Of a stretch of DNA of 35,967 nucleotides, positions 6,955-15,276 are shown piece after piece; the first letter of the stretch is position 1, and each line of letters begins with the position of its first letter. The notes under the pieces were generated by a model. The model was not told where the DNA came from. It ran no database searches and saw only the letters and a list, made by a program, of their open reading frames with translations. The DNA lies in the NCBI RefSeq assembly GCF_001187915.1, contig NZ_LGIU01000060.1:1-35967 (forward strand). The letters run 5' to 3'. The position numbers were made by a program, and so were the translations under genes. Source of the DNA: Arthrobacter sp. RIT-PI-e (lineage in GTDB: Bacteria > Actinomycetota > Actinomycetes > Actinomycetales > Micrococcaceae).

Positions 6955-7896
6955 GTGCTGTGGTGTGCTTGGACTGTGGATTACTACTTTGCCAACCAAG
7001 CAACGAATTACGAGCAGGTCATCCTCACCAGGACACTGTGGACCTGTCCACGGCCTGACAGAAAGCTTGACGAAGCGCGTCGACTCATCCACGACCTGCG
7101 CCGTGGCGACGTCATACTCCACTACCAAGATGGGGCCTTACGGGCTGTGAGCACGGTGACAGCCCCGGCAATTGCTCATCCACGTCCTCCCGAATATCCT
7201 CCTCGTCCGGGTGAAGGCGATGACGGGTGGCTCGTTCTCGTTGACCCACTGAGGAAGGACATCAATATGGGTTACAAGGAACTCGGCTCCATCATTGCTC
7301 TTGGTCAACACGGGCCCCTCAAGTCAGACGGCAGGGGCGCAGCTCAGGGGAAGTTTCTGTCGCGTGTCTCAGCCCAGGACGGGCACAAACTATTGGATCG
7401 GATCCAGCTAGTCATCCCCGACCCAGATGGCAGTTGGCTGGGACGTCCTCCGACTTTCTGGGATGGCGACGACTCAGACGTCGTGCGGTTCCGAAAGGCA
7501 CGGGCAGAGCAACAAGATCTTCGTCGGCATCTGATAGCAGGCAGAACATCAGCAGTCTGCTCGCTGTGCAGTAGAGATCTGCCCGTAAACCTCCTCATCG
7601 CTGCACATATCAAGCCTCGTTCGCTCTGCAGTGAAGCCGAAAGAAGAAATTTCGAGGCCGTAGCAATGCTTGTGTGCAATCTTGGATGTGATGCCCTGTT
7701 CGAATGGGGCTATGTAGCCGTAGATCCGACGGGACACATCATCCAGGTTCGGCCGTGGGCCACCCTTCATACTGAACAAGCAGTGTCCAGCCTACTGGGC
7801 CTCACCTGCCCCTCACACAACGCGGCTACAGCACCCCACTTTGCCTCTCACCTGGATCTGGCTCAGCGACGCAACCTTGATGCCCGTCAGCCCTAA
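6955..7896 (+). CDS. EVE-HNH modification-dependent endonuclease
   Basis: This 313-residue protein has an N-terminal PUA/EVE-like domain (about 1-150: WTVDYYFANQATNYEQVILTR, LRRGDVILHYQDGALRAV), a fold that reads modified bases such as 5-methyl- or hydroxymethylcytosine. The C-terminal HNH nuclease domain spans about 195-265: zinc-type CSLCSR, AAHIKPRS with the catalytic His, and the Asn/Cys segment ending CNLGCDALFEWGYV. EVE-HNH enzymes are known restriction enzymes that cut modified phage DNA. GTG 6955 is the only reasonable start and there is no clear ribosome site. It is followed by the type III restriction genes, which protect with N6-methyladenine. An enzyme specific for modified cytosine would not harm the host DNA. 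The substrate here is inferred. Confidence 0.75.
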   Translation: MLWCAWTVDYYFANQATNYEQVILTRTLWTCPRPDRKLDEARRLIHDLRRGDVILHYQDGALRAVSTVTAPAIAHPRPPEYPPRPGEGDDGWLVLVDPLRKDINMGYKELGSIIALGQHGPLKSDGRGAAQGKFLSRVSAQDGHKLLDRIQLVIPDPDGSWLGRPPTFWDGDDSDVVRFRKARAEQQDLRRHLIAGRTSAVCSLCSRDLPVNLLIAAHIKPRSLCSEAERRNFEAVAMLVCNLGCDALFEWGYVAVDPTGHIIQVRPWATLHTEQAVSSLLGLTCPSHNAATAPHFASHLDLAQRRNLDARQP

Positions 7897-8054
7897 GGCA
7901 ACACATCCGACAATCGATCCGGACGCGATACCTCCGCCCTTGAAGTAGCTCGAGGCGGGGACGCAAAGAGACCGCATCAGCGGCTTGATCCACCATTGCG
8001 GACTATAGACTTCCGGGGGCAACGGTTGCCCTTGAGAAGAGGTTGATAGTCAAC

Positions 8055-9917
8055 GTGGTGGAGTACGAGGGCCCTAAAGGACGTCTAGAGCTGACCTGGA
8101 CGAACAAGCACATGCGGCTGCTCTCTAAGTTGGGGGGTGGCTACGAATGGACCACCCCAGGCGACTACCGAACCAGTGAGGTCCGCCTCCTGCACGATGT
8201 AGAAACGGTAGGGAAAGTTCACGGCAAGAACGACAGGGCCCAAGACAACCTCCTCATTCGAGGTGACGCTCTGCACGCTCTCACAGCACTGGGCAACCTG
8301 CCCGAATTCTCAAAGGAGTACACCGGCAAGGTCAAGCTGGCGTACCTCGATCCGCCCTTCAACACAGGCCAAGCCTTCACTCATTACGAAGACGCACTCG
8401 AGCACAGTGTCTGGTTGACGATGATGCGCGATCGGCTACGGCAGATCAAGGATTTACTCGCGCCAGAGGGGTCGGTGTGGCTCCATTTGGATCACGTTGA
8501 GGTGCACCGTGCACGTGTCGTCATGGACGAGATTTTCGGACCTGACAACTTCGTCGGTGACATCTCGTGGGAGAAGGTTTACAGCCCTCGCATGGACGCC
8601 AAGCAGTTTTCTGTCAGTCAAGATTCCATCCTGGTGTACTCGAAATCCCCGGGATGGCGACCCAATCCTTTCGTCATCGCACCCAACCCCGAACAGTTCC
8701 GACACATCGACGAGGAAGGCCGGCCGTATCGCAGCGACCCCTTGCGGAAGTGGGGGAAAAACTCAGCGCGGGCAGACCGACAAAACCTCTGGTACGGCAT
8801 CGAGGCCCCGAACGGCGAGACAGTCTGGCCCATCAAACCCAATGGCACAGAAGGTAACTGGCGGTGGCAAGAGTCCACGTACCTCGAACGCAAAGACGAA
8901 GTGGACTGGCTTGATAAGGGCAACGGCCTGCAGCCTTACCTCCGCCAATACGCAGACGAATCAACGACACGTCCACCAGAAACGCTATGGCGGACTGCCG
9001 ACGTCGGACACAGCCAAGAAGGCAAGGCGGAGATCAAAAAACTGTTCCCCACCGGAAGCGCCTTCGACACGCCTAAGCCCGAACGTCTGATGGAACGAAT
9101 CATCTACATCGGGTCCGATGCAGGCGACATCGTTCTAGACTGCTTTGCCGGCAGCGGCACCACTGCAGCTGTCGCCCACAAAATGGACCGCCGATGGGTG
9201 ACTGTTGAGTGGGAAGCCGCAACCATCGAACGATTCACCATGCCCAGACTTACACGAGTGGTAGACGGCACGGATCGAGGCGGCGTCAGCACGGCCTCCT
9301 TCAGGGAAGCCGTGGGGGTATTGCCAGATTCCGTAACCCCACAAAACGCCTACGACGCTCTTCGGGCTCTCAACGCTGTCGTCGCTAGCGGTTCTATCGA
9401 GGGCACTGATAGTGATCCTTTCAAAGCCACTCTTAAAGTTGTTCGGGACAGCCTCAAAACCCAGATGGTCACGGAGGATCGATGGGGTGGAGGCGGAGGT
9501 TTCCGCGTTCTCGACGTAGGCCCGTCCATGTTCACCGTCGACGACGACGACGTCTACCTTTCGCGTTGGGCGGTCGGTGATCAACTCGGCGAAGCAGTCG
9601 CAGCACAGTTCGACTTCACCTTCGAAGTGACTCCTCCCTTCGCGGGCAGGCGAGGAGATGTACGCCTTGCTGTAGTCGACGGATTCGTCAACCAAGAGTT
9701 CGTCGACTACCTTCTTTCCTCCCTTGATCCCGGGGAACTTATCGAAATCTACGCAACAGGAGTAGATCCTGATGCGCAGACCTACATCAAGCAAGCCCTT
9801 CGGGGGTCACGCCTGGTCAAAATACCGGCATCCATCATCTCGTCGTATCGACGTGCCAATCGTCGTTCTAGCGGTCTCAACTGGTTCGGCGACCACAACA
9901 GTGAGGAATCAGAGTGA
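8055..9917 (+). CDS. mod: Type III restriction-modification methyltransferase (Mod)
   Basis: This is the Mod subunit of a type III system. It recognises the target sequence and methylates adenine at N6 using S-adenosylmethionine. The catalytic motif IV LDPPFNTG lies near residue 100, followed by the family's HYEDALEHSVWLTMM. The SAM-binding motif I LDCFAGSGTTAAVAHKM lies near 360, an order (IV before I) typical of beta-class enzymes. The variable region between them (about 170-330) should be the target recognition domain. About 620 residues is normal for Mod. I prefer GTG 8055, 12 nt after the AGAAGAGG ribosome site. TTG 8043, directly abutting that site, is the alternative. The stop overlaps the start of res by 4 bp, so both are translated together. 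No simple repeat suggests phase variation. Confidence 0.92.
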   Translation: MVEYEGPKGRLELTWTNKHMRLLSKLGGGYEWTTPGDYRTSEVRLLHDVETVGKVHGKNDRAQDNLLIRGDALHALTALGNLPEFSKEYTGKVKLAYLDPPFNTGQAFTHYEDALEHSVWLTMMRDRLRQIKDLLAPEGSVWLHLDHVEVHRARVVMDEIFGPDNFVGDISWEKVYSPRMDAKQFSVSQDSILVYSKSPGWRPNPFVIAPNPEQFRHIDEEGRPYRSDPLRKWGKNSARADRQNLWYGIEAPNGETVWPIKPNGTEGNWRWQESTYLERKDEVDWLDKGNGLQPYLRQYADESTTRPPETLWRTADVGHSQEGKAEIKKLFPTGSAFDTPKPERLMERIIYIGSDAGDIVLDCFAGSGTTAAVAHKMDRRWVTVEWEAATIERFTMPRLTRVVDGTDRGGVSTASFREAVGVLPDSVTPQNAYDALRALNAVVASGSIEGTDSDPFKATLKVVRDSLKTQMVTEDRWGGGGGFRVLDVGPSMFTVDDDDVYLSRWAVGDQLGEAVAAQFDFTFEVTPPFAGRRGDVRLAVVDGFVNQEFVDYLLSSLDPGELIEIYATGVDPDAQTYIKQALRGSRLVKIPASIISSYRRANRRSSGLNWFGDHNSEESE

Positions 9918-12463
9918 GTGAGTCCGGGGAACTCAACATCGACCACGACCTGCTGGCGCTCATCAAGCACCAAATGCAGTTGCGGCAACCCAACGCCGAA
10001 GCCGTGGAAGACATAGCGACTGCCATATCGGATCACATCGATCGTCTGGGGCGGTCAACACCTTTCGAAGGCGTCGTCGATTCAGCTACCGGTGTCGGTA
10101 AGACCTACGTCCTCGCTGCAACAATCGACTACCTCGCGCAGTCCCGCGGATGGAACAACTTCGTCATCGTGGTCCCAGGCCGAACAATCCTCACCAAGAC
10201 GATCGCTAACTTCACCCCTGGGTCCCCCAGAGACCTCACCAACCTACTGGGCGTCAAGACGGTCCTCGTCACCAGCGAGAACTTCGACACCCCTGAGATG
10301 GCGTCGATCATGGACGACGCAACAATCGTCAAGGTCTACGTTCTGACCGTCCAGACGCTGATCCAGCCCACAACCAAAGTGAACCGCCGTACCCGAACCT
10401 TCACAGAAGGCTTGGGGGCCGAGTTTTACGAGTGGCTGGTTAACGCCGACGATCTCGTCGTTCTAGCTGACGAACACCACCTCTACTACGGCGAAAAATT
10501 CTCCGACGCCGTTCGCGGGCTGATTCCACGCGCCATCGTGGGCCTTACCGCGACCCCCAGCAGCAAGACGCCGGCGGATCACATCATCTATAAGTACCCA
10601 CTGTCCGCTGCGATCGCAGACAAGTTCGTGAAAACGCCCGTCATCGTCGGGCGAAAAGACGATCGTACAGACACCAACACGGCTCTCAATGACGGCATCA
10701 CACTTCTTGAGGTGAAGCGGACCGCACAGGACGCTTACCTCGCGCAGAACCCAACAACATCAGCGGTGAATCCGTTCATGCTGGTTGTCGCGAGAGACAC
10801 CGCAGAAGCAGACGAACTCGCCGAGTACCTTCGCTCCGACGACTTCCGCGGTGGTGCCTATGCCCACGCAGTACTGCAGGTTGATTCATCCGTCACCGAA
10901 GACAAAGAACCAGACATGTGGGGCAAACTATCCCGAGTCGATTCCCCCACATCTCCCATCCGCGTCGTCGTCAGCGTCGCCATGCTCAAGGAGGGTTGGG
11001 ATGTCAAAAGCGTCTACGTACTGCTCTCCACACAACCCTCTTTGTCCAACGTTCTCACCGAACAGGTGCTGGGCCGCGGACTCAGACTTCCCTACGGTAA
11101 GTACACAGGCGTTGAGATGCTCGACACGCTCGAAGTTCTCGCTCATGAAAAGTTCGCCGCACTACTCGACCGCGCTGGAGTGCTAAATGAAGAACTTGTC
11201 TCCTTCCGGACACGAACAGTCGTAACAACTGACCAGAACAATGAAGTTGTGGTGCGGACAGTAACCGAAGAAACGGGCCGGGAACTCCCACCTTCTCCCT
11301 CCGACGCTCAGAACCAGACCGAATCCGTCGGCCCTGCCGCTGCTGGTCATGATCCGGTCCCCACGCCTGACACCAACATCGGTAGCTTCCTAATTTCGGA
11401 GGTAGATGCGCGTGAGACAGCTGGCACAGCCGAAACCGAGCAAATATCTCGTACTCCTATCTGTCTGCAATTAGCCGATCCAGAGATCATCCTGCCCAAA
11501 ATTACGCAACGACCAGTCGCTAAGAAGTTCAGCCTGTCGGACATCACGACAGATGCAATTTTCGTCGAGCTCGGAAAATCCCTGCGATCCAACCCGGACG
11601 ATGAGCTACGCCGGATACGCCTCACTGCGGTTCGTGTCCAAGGGCTGGATGGTGTGTGGCGCTCAGAAACGAGACAGGTAACAGCCGCAGACGCCATCAG
11701 CTCAAAACCAACTCTCGACCTGCCCCTCGAACTCTCCCGAAGTGCTTTGGTATCGCACGTCATGGATCTGCCGATGGTCGATAGTTCTTCTGCGTCGAGG
11801 TCAGTTGAGAAAGCAAATGCTGCACGTCTTGTTGATGCCCTCATCGAGGGCTTGGGCGATCAAGCACCAACCCTGCTATCAGCCTTCGGCGGCCGAGCAG
11901 CTGTTCGCCTCGCGCGTCTGATTCAGACGGAGCAACGCAAGGTCACCCCTGGCATCGGCTACGAAGAGCAGATCGCATTCGCCAAGCTCGCCCCCAGCAG
12001 AAACCTTGGGACCCGAGTCACGTCAGATGATCGTCGCGGCAGCTTCAGTAAGACAACCGCCTATGAGGGATGGGCTAAATCACGTATGTCCGCCGACTGG
12101 TTCGACTCAGAACCAGAAAGGGCACTGGCCCTCATCGCAGATGAAGCGAAAGAAGTGCAGTGGTGGATGAGACTCGCTGTAGGTGACCTCACCATCGCCT
12201 GGGGATCAGGACAGCTATACAACCCAGACTTCCTAGTCGCCGAGGACAAGGGTGTGCGGATCTTGCTTGAAGTTAAGGCTGATAACCAGATGCTGGCGGA
12301 AGATGTTCAAGCCAAACGTCAAGCGGCCCGCAAATGGGTGAACTATGTCAACGGCTTGGAAGAGGTCCAGACACGAGAAGAGAAGTGGTCCTACGTGCTG
12401 GTGTCCTCCTCCGACATTAAGCAGGTCAACGGATCATGGGACGCTCTCAAACGTCTCGGGTAA
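9914..12463 (+). CDS. res: Type III restriction enzyme helicase/nuclease subunit (Res)
   Basis: This 849-residue Res subunit translocates or diffuses along DNA after ATP hydrolysis and cuts together with Mod. The superfamily 2 helicase motifs are all visible: Walker A SATGVGKTYV (about 58), DExH-type LADEHHLYYG (about 185), motif III VGLTATPS (about 210), and motif VI EQVLGRGLRLP (about 390). The C-terminal nuclease of the PD-(D/E)xK type is seen at about 770-800 as YNPDFLVAEDKGVRILLEVKADN. The GTG start at 9914 overlaps the mod stop (GTGA). All catalytic residues are intact, so the system should be active. The region 12464-12592 after it holds no clear gene. Confidence 0.92.
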   Translation: MSESGELNIDHDLLALIKHQMQLRQPNAEAVEDIATAISDHIDRLGRSTPFEGVVDSATGVGKTYVLAATIDYLAQSRGWNNFVIVVPGRTILTKTIANFTPGSPRDLTNLLGVKTVLVTSENFDTPEMASIMDDATIVKVYVLTVQTLIQPTTKVNRRTRTFTEGLGAEFYEWLVNADDLVVLADEHHLYYGEKFSDAVRGLIPRAIVGLTATPSSKTPADHIIYKYPLSAAIADKFVKTPVIVGRKDDRTDTNTALNDGITLLEVKRTAQDAYLAQNPTTSAVNPFMLVVARDTAEADELAEYLRSDDFRGGAYAHAVLQVDSSVTEDKEPDMWGKLSRVDSPTSPIRVVVSVAMLKEGWDVKSVYVLLSTQPSLSNVLTEQVLGRGLRLPYGKYTGVEMLDTLEVLAHEKFAALLDRAGVLNEELVSFRTRTVVTTDQNNEVVVRTVTEETGRELPPSPSDAQNQTESVGPAAAGHDPVPTPDTNIGSFLISEVDARETAGTAETEQISRTPICLQLADPEIILPKITQRPVAKKFSLSDITTDAIFVELGKSLRSNPDDELRRIRLTAVRVQGLDGVWRSETRQVTAADAISSKPTLDLPLELSRSALVSHVMDLPMVDSSSASRSVEKANAARLVDALIEGLGDQAPTLLSAFGGRAAVRLARLIQTEQRKVTPGIGYEEQIAFAKLAPSRNLGTRVTSDDRRGSFSKTTAYEGWAKSRMSADWFDSEPERALALIADEAKEVQWWMRLAVGDLTIAWGSGQLYNPDFLVAEDKGVRILLEVKADNQMLAEDVQAKRQAARKWVNYVNGLEEVQTREEKWSYVLVSSSDIKQVNGSWDALKRLG

Positions 12464-12592
12464 GGCGAAGGAGTTTGCGATGTGCCCACCGATGCACACT
12501 GAATACGCAACCATGGGAGGTATAGGGGTCGTCGTCGGCCTGACTGGCTCTCCTGCGGCTTATTCACCGCCTGGCATCCCACCGGAACGTGG

Positions 12593-12751
12593 ATGGCTCC
12601 CACCATCATGTTGTTTGTTGGTGCAGTAGCCCTCATCGGAGGTGCCGCATTGCTCATCAAGGTCACGAGGGAAGTGCTGCTTAAACGGAATCAGGTAGTG
12701 CTGTGGAGTTCGAGCTGGCCTACGTCTGGTAGACCGCAGGACGAGGTTTAG
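12593..12751 (+). CDS. Possible small single-span membrane protein (or 3' remnant)
   Basis: A 52-residue frame from ATG 12593 begins with a convincing membrane helix (TIMLFVGAVALIGGAALLIKV) followed by a basic tail. About 80 bp upstream, in another frame, lies ATG-GGIGVVVGLTG, which is also hydrophobic. Together they suggest one small membrane gene broken by a frameshift near 12550-12570. It is either a real micro-protein or a pseudogene. It follows the res gene and faces the small membrane protein on the other strand. Confidence 0.35.
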   Translation: MAPTIMLFVGAVALIGGAALLIKVTREVLLKRNQVVLWSSSWPTSGRPQDEV

Positions 12752-12779
12752 AAGCAGAGGGCACCATGCGCTGAACTTT

Positions 12780-13016
12780 TCAGTCTTTGCCTGATTCTCT
12801 GGGCGTGTCCCGGATCATCGGGACTGCTGTCCTGACGAGAAAGAAGCCCAAGAAGATGAGCAGGCCGAGACCAGCGAAGGCGGGCAGATCTACGTCCGCG
12901 GTAATGAGCGCGTTGATCAGGGCACCTGCACCGAGGATCGTGATGATGCTTCCAAGGCTCACGCAGATCCACAAAAGGTAAGCAGGCGTGAGGTAGTCCT
13001 CTTCGTCGTTTAACAC
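12780..13016 (-). CDS. Small membrane protein with two helices
   Basis: This 78-residue protein starts at GTG 13016. It has two predicted transmembrane helices (AYLLWICVSLGSIITILGAGALI and AFAGLGLLIFLGFFLVRTAV) joined by a short acidic loop, with a charged C-terminus. I recognise no family. The ribosome site is weak (GGCGAG). It stands alone at the right edge of the restriction genes. Small membrane proteins of this shape occur in defense islands as effectors, but nothing here proves that. Confidence 0.6.
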   Translation of the reverse strand: MLNDEEDYLTPAYLLWICVSLGSIITILGAGALINALITADVDLPAFAGLGLLIFLGFFLVRTAVPMIRDTPRESGKD

Positions 13017-13386
13017 GGCCTAACTCGCCGTCCTGAGCTGTGCTGCAAGCTGCAGGTTCGTCTTCAATCCCCTGAGGTGAGTGCCGGCGTTGCGTCCGTT
13101 CATGCTTGTCATCATGACGTGGTGGAATCTTCGTGGACAAGAATTCGGGTCGAAAGTTGGTTTGCCTCCTGCCTACCTGGGCACGGCCCAAGCTCCCCAC
13201 GCTCCGCTGCTTGGCCCGCACACACATGGCAGCAGGAACCAGAGTGCCCGCCTGCACACACCCACCTGCGTCACCGACACGGGTAGCTCACCTCGAGCGA
13301 GCAGTGGCCGTGCACAGCCTCCCCGGGCGCGGGCTGGGACTAGAACCTGACGAGACGGTTAGAGTCTGATTGTCGGCGCTACCTCG
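13017..13386. other. Intergenic stretch with a conserved GGTTAGAGTC motif
   Basis: No credible gene is seen. Overlapping open frames here have poor codon use and no ribosome sites. At 13347-13366 is CTGACGAGACGGTTAGAGTC, which matches 27337-27356 at 17 of 20 positions. A shorter version, GTTAGAGTC, is found upstream of the resolvase at 17941. All lie on the plus strand upstream of a gene, so this may be a shared regulatory site. Confidence 0.4.
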
Positions 13387-13392
13387 TACTCT
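13387..13392 (+). promoter_or_regulatory. Leaderless promoter -10 element
   Basis: TACTCT ends exactly 6 nt before the GTG start at 13399, and there is no ribosome site between. The GGTTAGAGTC motif lies about 20 nt further upstream, near the position of a -35 region. Confidence 0.45.
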
Positions 13393-13398
13393 CCGGGC

Positions 13399-13725
13399 GT
13401 GGGTGAGAACAAAGAACACGCTGCCTACTACGCGAAGCGGATGGATGAACGGATCGAGGAGTTCGTCATGCGCGAGGAACTGATCATGCTCACCGCGGTC
13501 GAGCTCGACGTCGAGAACTGCCGACCCACTGACATCCCGGAACCACGCCGGGTGTACGCGTGGTTCCTCTACTTTTCCGAAGCCATCTGCGTCCAGGCGC
13601 ACGCAATTACGTACACCCGCACAGCGGTGAAAATCCGGTTCCTCAAACCACTCATCAAGATTCAGCGTGAAGGCTGGGTTTGGCTGAGCGCTGTTAAGCC
13701 AGCATCTGTGGAAAAAGCTGAGTAG
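13399..13725 (+). CDS. Hypothetical protein, first gene of an unrecognised pair
   Basis: This 108-residue soluble protein has a helical N-terminus (HAAYYAKRMDERIEEFVMREELIML) and a C-terminus richer in strand-like stretches (YTRTAVKIRFLKPLIKI, GWVWLSAVKPA). I recognise no family, and no signal peptide or membrane helix is seen. The GTG at 13399 is supported by a TACTCT element at leaderless spacing. The next gene starts 9 bp after its stop. That gene has its own possible -10 element inside this gene's end, so the two may be both co-transcribed and separately expressed. Position inside the defense island makes a defense role possible but unproven. Confidence 0.65.
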   Translation: MGENKEHAAYYAKRMDERIEEFVMREELIMLTAVELDVENCRPTDIPEPRRVYAWFLYFSEAICVQAHAITYTRTAVKIRFLKPLIKIQREGWVWLSAVKPASVEKAE

Positions 13726-13728
13726 TGT
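13723..13728 (+). promoter_or_regulatory. Possible leaderless -10 element
   Basis: TAGTGT overlaps the stop codon of the upstream gene and ends 6 nt before the ATG at 13735. No Shine-Dalgarno sequence is present in that gap. Confidence 0.35.
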
Positions 13729-13734
13729 GCCGCT

Positions 13735-14571
13735 ATGGCTCGCCTATCCCATGATCAGCTGACCCTTCTTCGCCGTTTCGTTCTTCGCGCACGCATTGTG
13801 CAAGATCACTCTCTTGCTCGGGACATCCTCGTTCTTCACGAGCAGTCAAGAACGACCGTGAAGATCGTAGTGACCGTCGATACCGGGACAGGTGAGGAGA
13901 CGACGACGGTAGGAGCCGTCGAGATGCTTCCAGCAGAGCAGGTCGAATCAGCTGCAGCGAGGGTACGCTCGATCTTCCTAAAGAGAGACAACGTGCACTA
14001 CGACGATGTGCTGAATGCCATCAATAGTGCACTCAAGGGTCGAGCTGATGCCGATGAGGACCGAGCGGTAGCGAAGAACCTTCGCAGCAGGTTTCGGGCG
14101 GCAGATCCGGACTATCCCGTAACCAGCCAGGGAAAACGCTGGGACGGCGGGTCCATTTCCAACAAGCAGCTTTCCGGTGCGTGGCTGTACGGGCATCTAC
14201 TGCATGAGGATGAGAAACGGCGCTCGTACACCGAGCCGCTTGCGTTAGAGGAGGCATATATCTCGGCGACAAAGACCGTGTGCCTAGAGATGATCGCCGT
14301 TGTGAGCACGCTTCACTTGATCGAACGGCTACAGGTGAAAGGCTGGCTAGGTCTCCCCGAGACTGTCTTCACAGATGCTGTAACCATCACCGCTTCCTCG
14401 TGGATGCAGCCGGGCCATGTCATGGCTCTACTGGCGCCCAAGGACACCCCACTACCCGAGAGCTTAGACCGTGATCTTCTGGAGTCCGGGGTGTGGAAAC
14501 CGGTCACTGAGGTGTTTCCACTACCAGGATCATTACCGAGAGAAGACGAGCACCGCGCCGGCTCTTCTTAA
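13735..14571 (+). CDS. Hypothetical protein, second gene of an unrecognised pair
   Basis: This 278-residue soluble protein has three visible parts. Residues 1-55 are a helical start (LSHDQLTLLRRFVLRARIVQ). Residues 55-160 are a charged section (VESAAARVRSIFLKRDNVHYDDVLNAINSALKGR). The last third is mixed, with long helices (LEEAYISATKTVCLEMIAVVS) and a proline-rich tail. I recognise no domain or catalytic motif. A clear intrinsic-type hairpin follows at 14578-14610, so transcription ends here. With the gene at 13399 it forms a compact two-gene unit inside the defense island. This makes it the best candidate for an undescribed system in the window, on context alone. Confidence 0.65.
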   Translation: MARLSHDQLTLLRRFVLRARIVQDHSLARDILVLHEQSRTTVKIVVTVDTGTGEETTTVGAVEMLPAEQVESAAARVRSIFLKRDNVHYDDVLNAINSALKGRADADEDRAVAKNLRSRFRAADPDYPVTSQGKRWDGGSISNKQLSGAWLYGHLLHEDEKRRSYTEPLALEEAYISATKTVCLEMIAVVSTLHLIERLQVKGWLGLPETVFTDAVTITASSWMQPGHVMALLAPKDTPLPESLDRDLLESGVWKPVTEVFPLPGSLPREDEHRAGSS

Positions 14572-14577
14572 GAAGGT

Positions 14578-14616
14578 GGAGGCGAGACCGCACCACACGG
14601 CCTCGCCTCCGGTTTT
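14578..14616 (+). terminator. Rho-independent terminator
   Basis: GGAGGCGAG (14578-14586) pairs perfectly with CTCGCCTCC (14602-14610) and is followed by GGTTTT. It lies 7 bp after the stop of the gene at 13735-14571. Confidence 0.8.
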
Positions 14617-14779
14617 CCCTCGTGATAAAGAAATCTTTGGGGCACCGCCTAGTGGGAGCCTCGTCTGTACAGTAGCTGCGCCGAAAGTGCAGGTGAAGCC
14701 TTACAGGCACAGCCGGTCCCTGATCACCAGTCATCGCCGTGTGATCTTACCTATCGCCGTGCTCAGGCAAGGACAGGTC

Positions 14780-14827
14780 TAGTGGAGATAGCGGCTCCAC
14801 TATGTCTAGTAAGGGGCCGGAGCCGCT
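14780..14827. promoter_or_regulatory. Two mutually exclusive hairpins
   Basis: TAGTGGAG (14780-14787) pairs with CTCCACTA (14795-14802). AGCGGCTCC (14790-14798) pairs with GGAGCCGCT (14819-14827). The two stems share bases 14795-14798, so only one can form at a time, as in attenuators. The stretch lies between a terminator and a degraded ORF. No downstream gene that it would control is certain. Confidence 0.4.
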
Positions 14828-14918
14828 GAGGGGCGACAGGAACTCTGTGCAACGTACGTGTCCTGCCCCCCCGTCTCACTCTCCTACTCGGCCGGTTCCG
14901 CGCCCTTGCTGCCCTTAG

Positions 14919-15155
14919 TGTCCTTCATGGCGTGCCCTACTCCTGCAAGGACTTGGATGCTGCGGTCTCAACCCCTCCGACGAAATCCGCGACAGCGCGA
15001 TCAACGCAGAGATGATCTACCGCGGATACGACACCTAGGAGAACCCCATAAAGCTCACCGCCGACCCCGCGTTCATCGGTTCCGACGAGGCGCACCTGCC
15101 AATCACCGAATTCACCCTGGTTCGTACTTGGGGAGCGGTGCCGCGGGGCACATGA
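14919..15155 (+). pseudogene. Degraded ORF with in-frame TAG
   Basis: One frame from 14919 to TGA 15153-15155 has coding-like codon use on both sides of a TAG at 15036. The upstream part reads LNPSDEIRDSAINAEMIYRG and the downstream part ENPIKLTADPAFIGSDEAHL then PITEFTLVRTW. It has no start codon or ribosome site. I do not recognise the family. It is most simply a gene remnant left in the island. Readthrough of the TAG is not supported by anything else. Confidence 0.45.
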
Positions 15156-15264
15156 TCCGAAGGACAGCAGACAAAAATGTCAGGACTGGATGCGACGTAG
15201 GAGCAGCCTGGCCTATTCAGGTTGGAGCGAAGCGCAGGACCGCTCAAAGATTCAAAACGCTCGG

Positions 15265-15270
15265 TAAGCT
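15265..15270 (+). promoter_or_regulatory. Leaderless promoter -10 element
   Basis: TAAGCT ends 6 nt before the ATG at 15277, with no ribosome site between. Confidence 0.45.
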
Positions 15271-15276
15271 CTCGCC

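Noticed and set aside
8043-12463. Type I restriction system
   Set aside because: There is no specificity (HsdS) gene. Motif order in the methylase and the nuclease at the helicase C-terminus fit type III.
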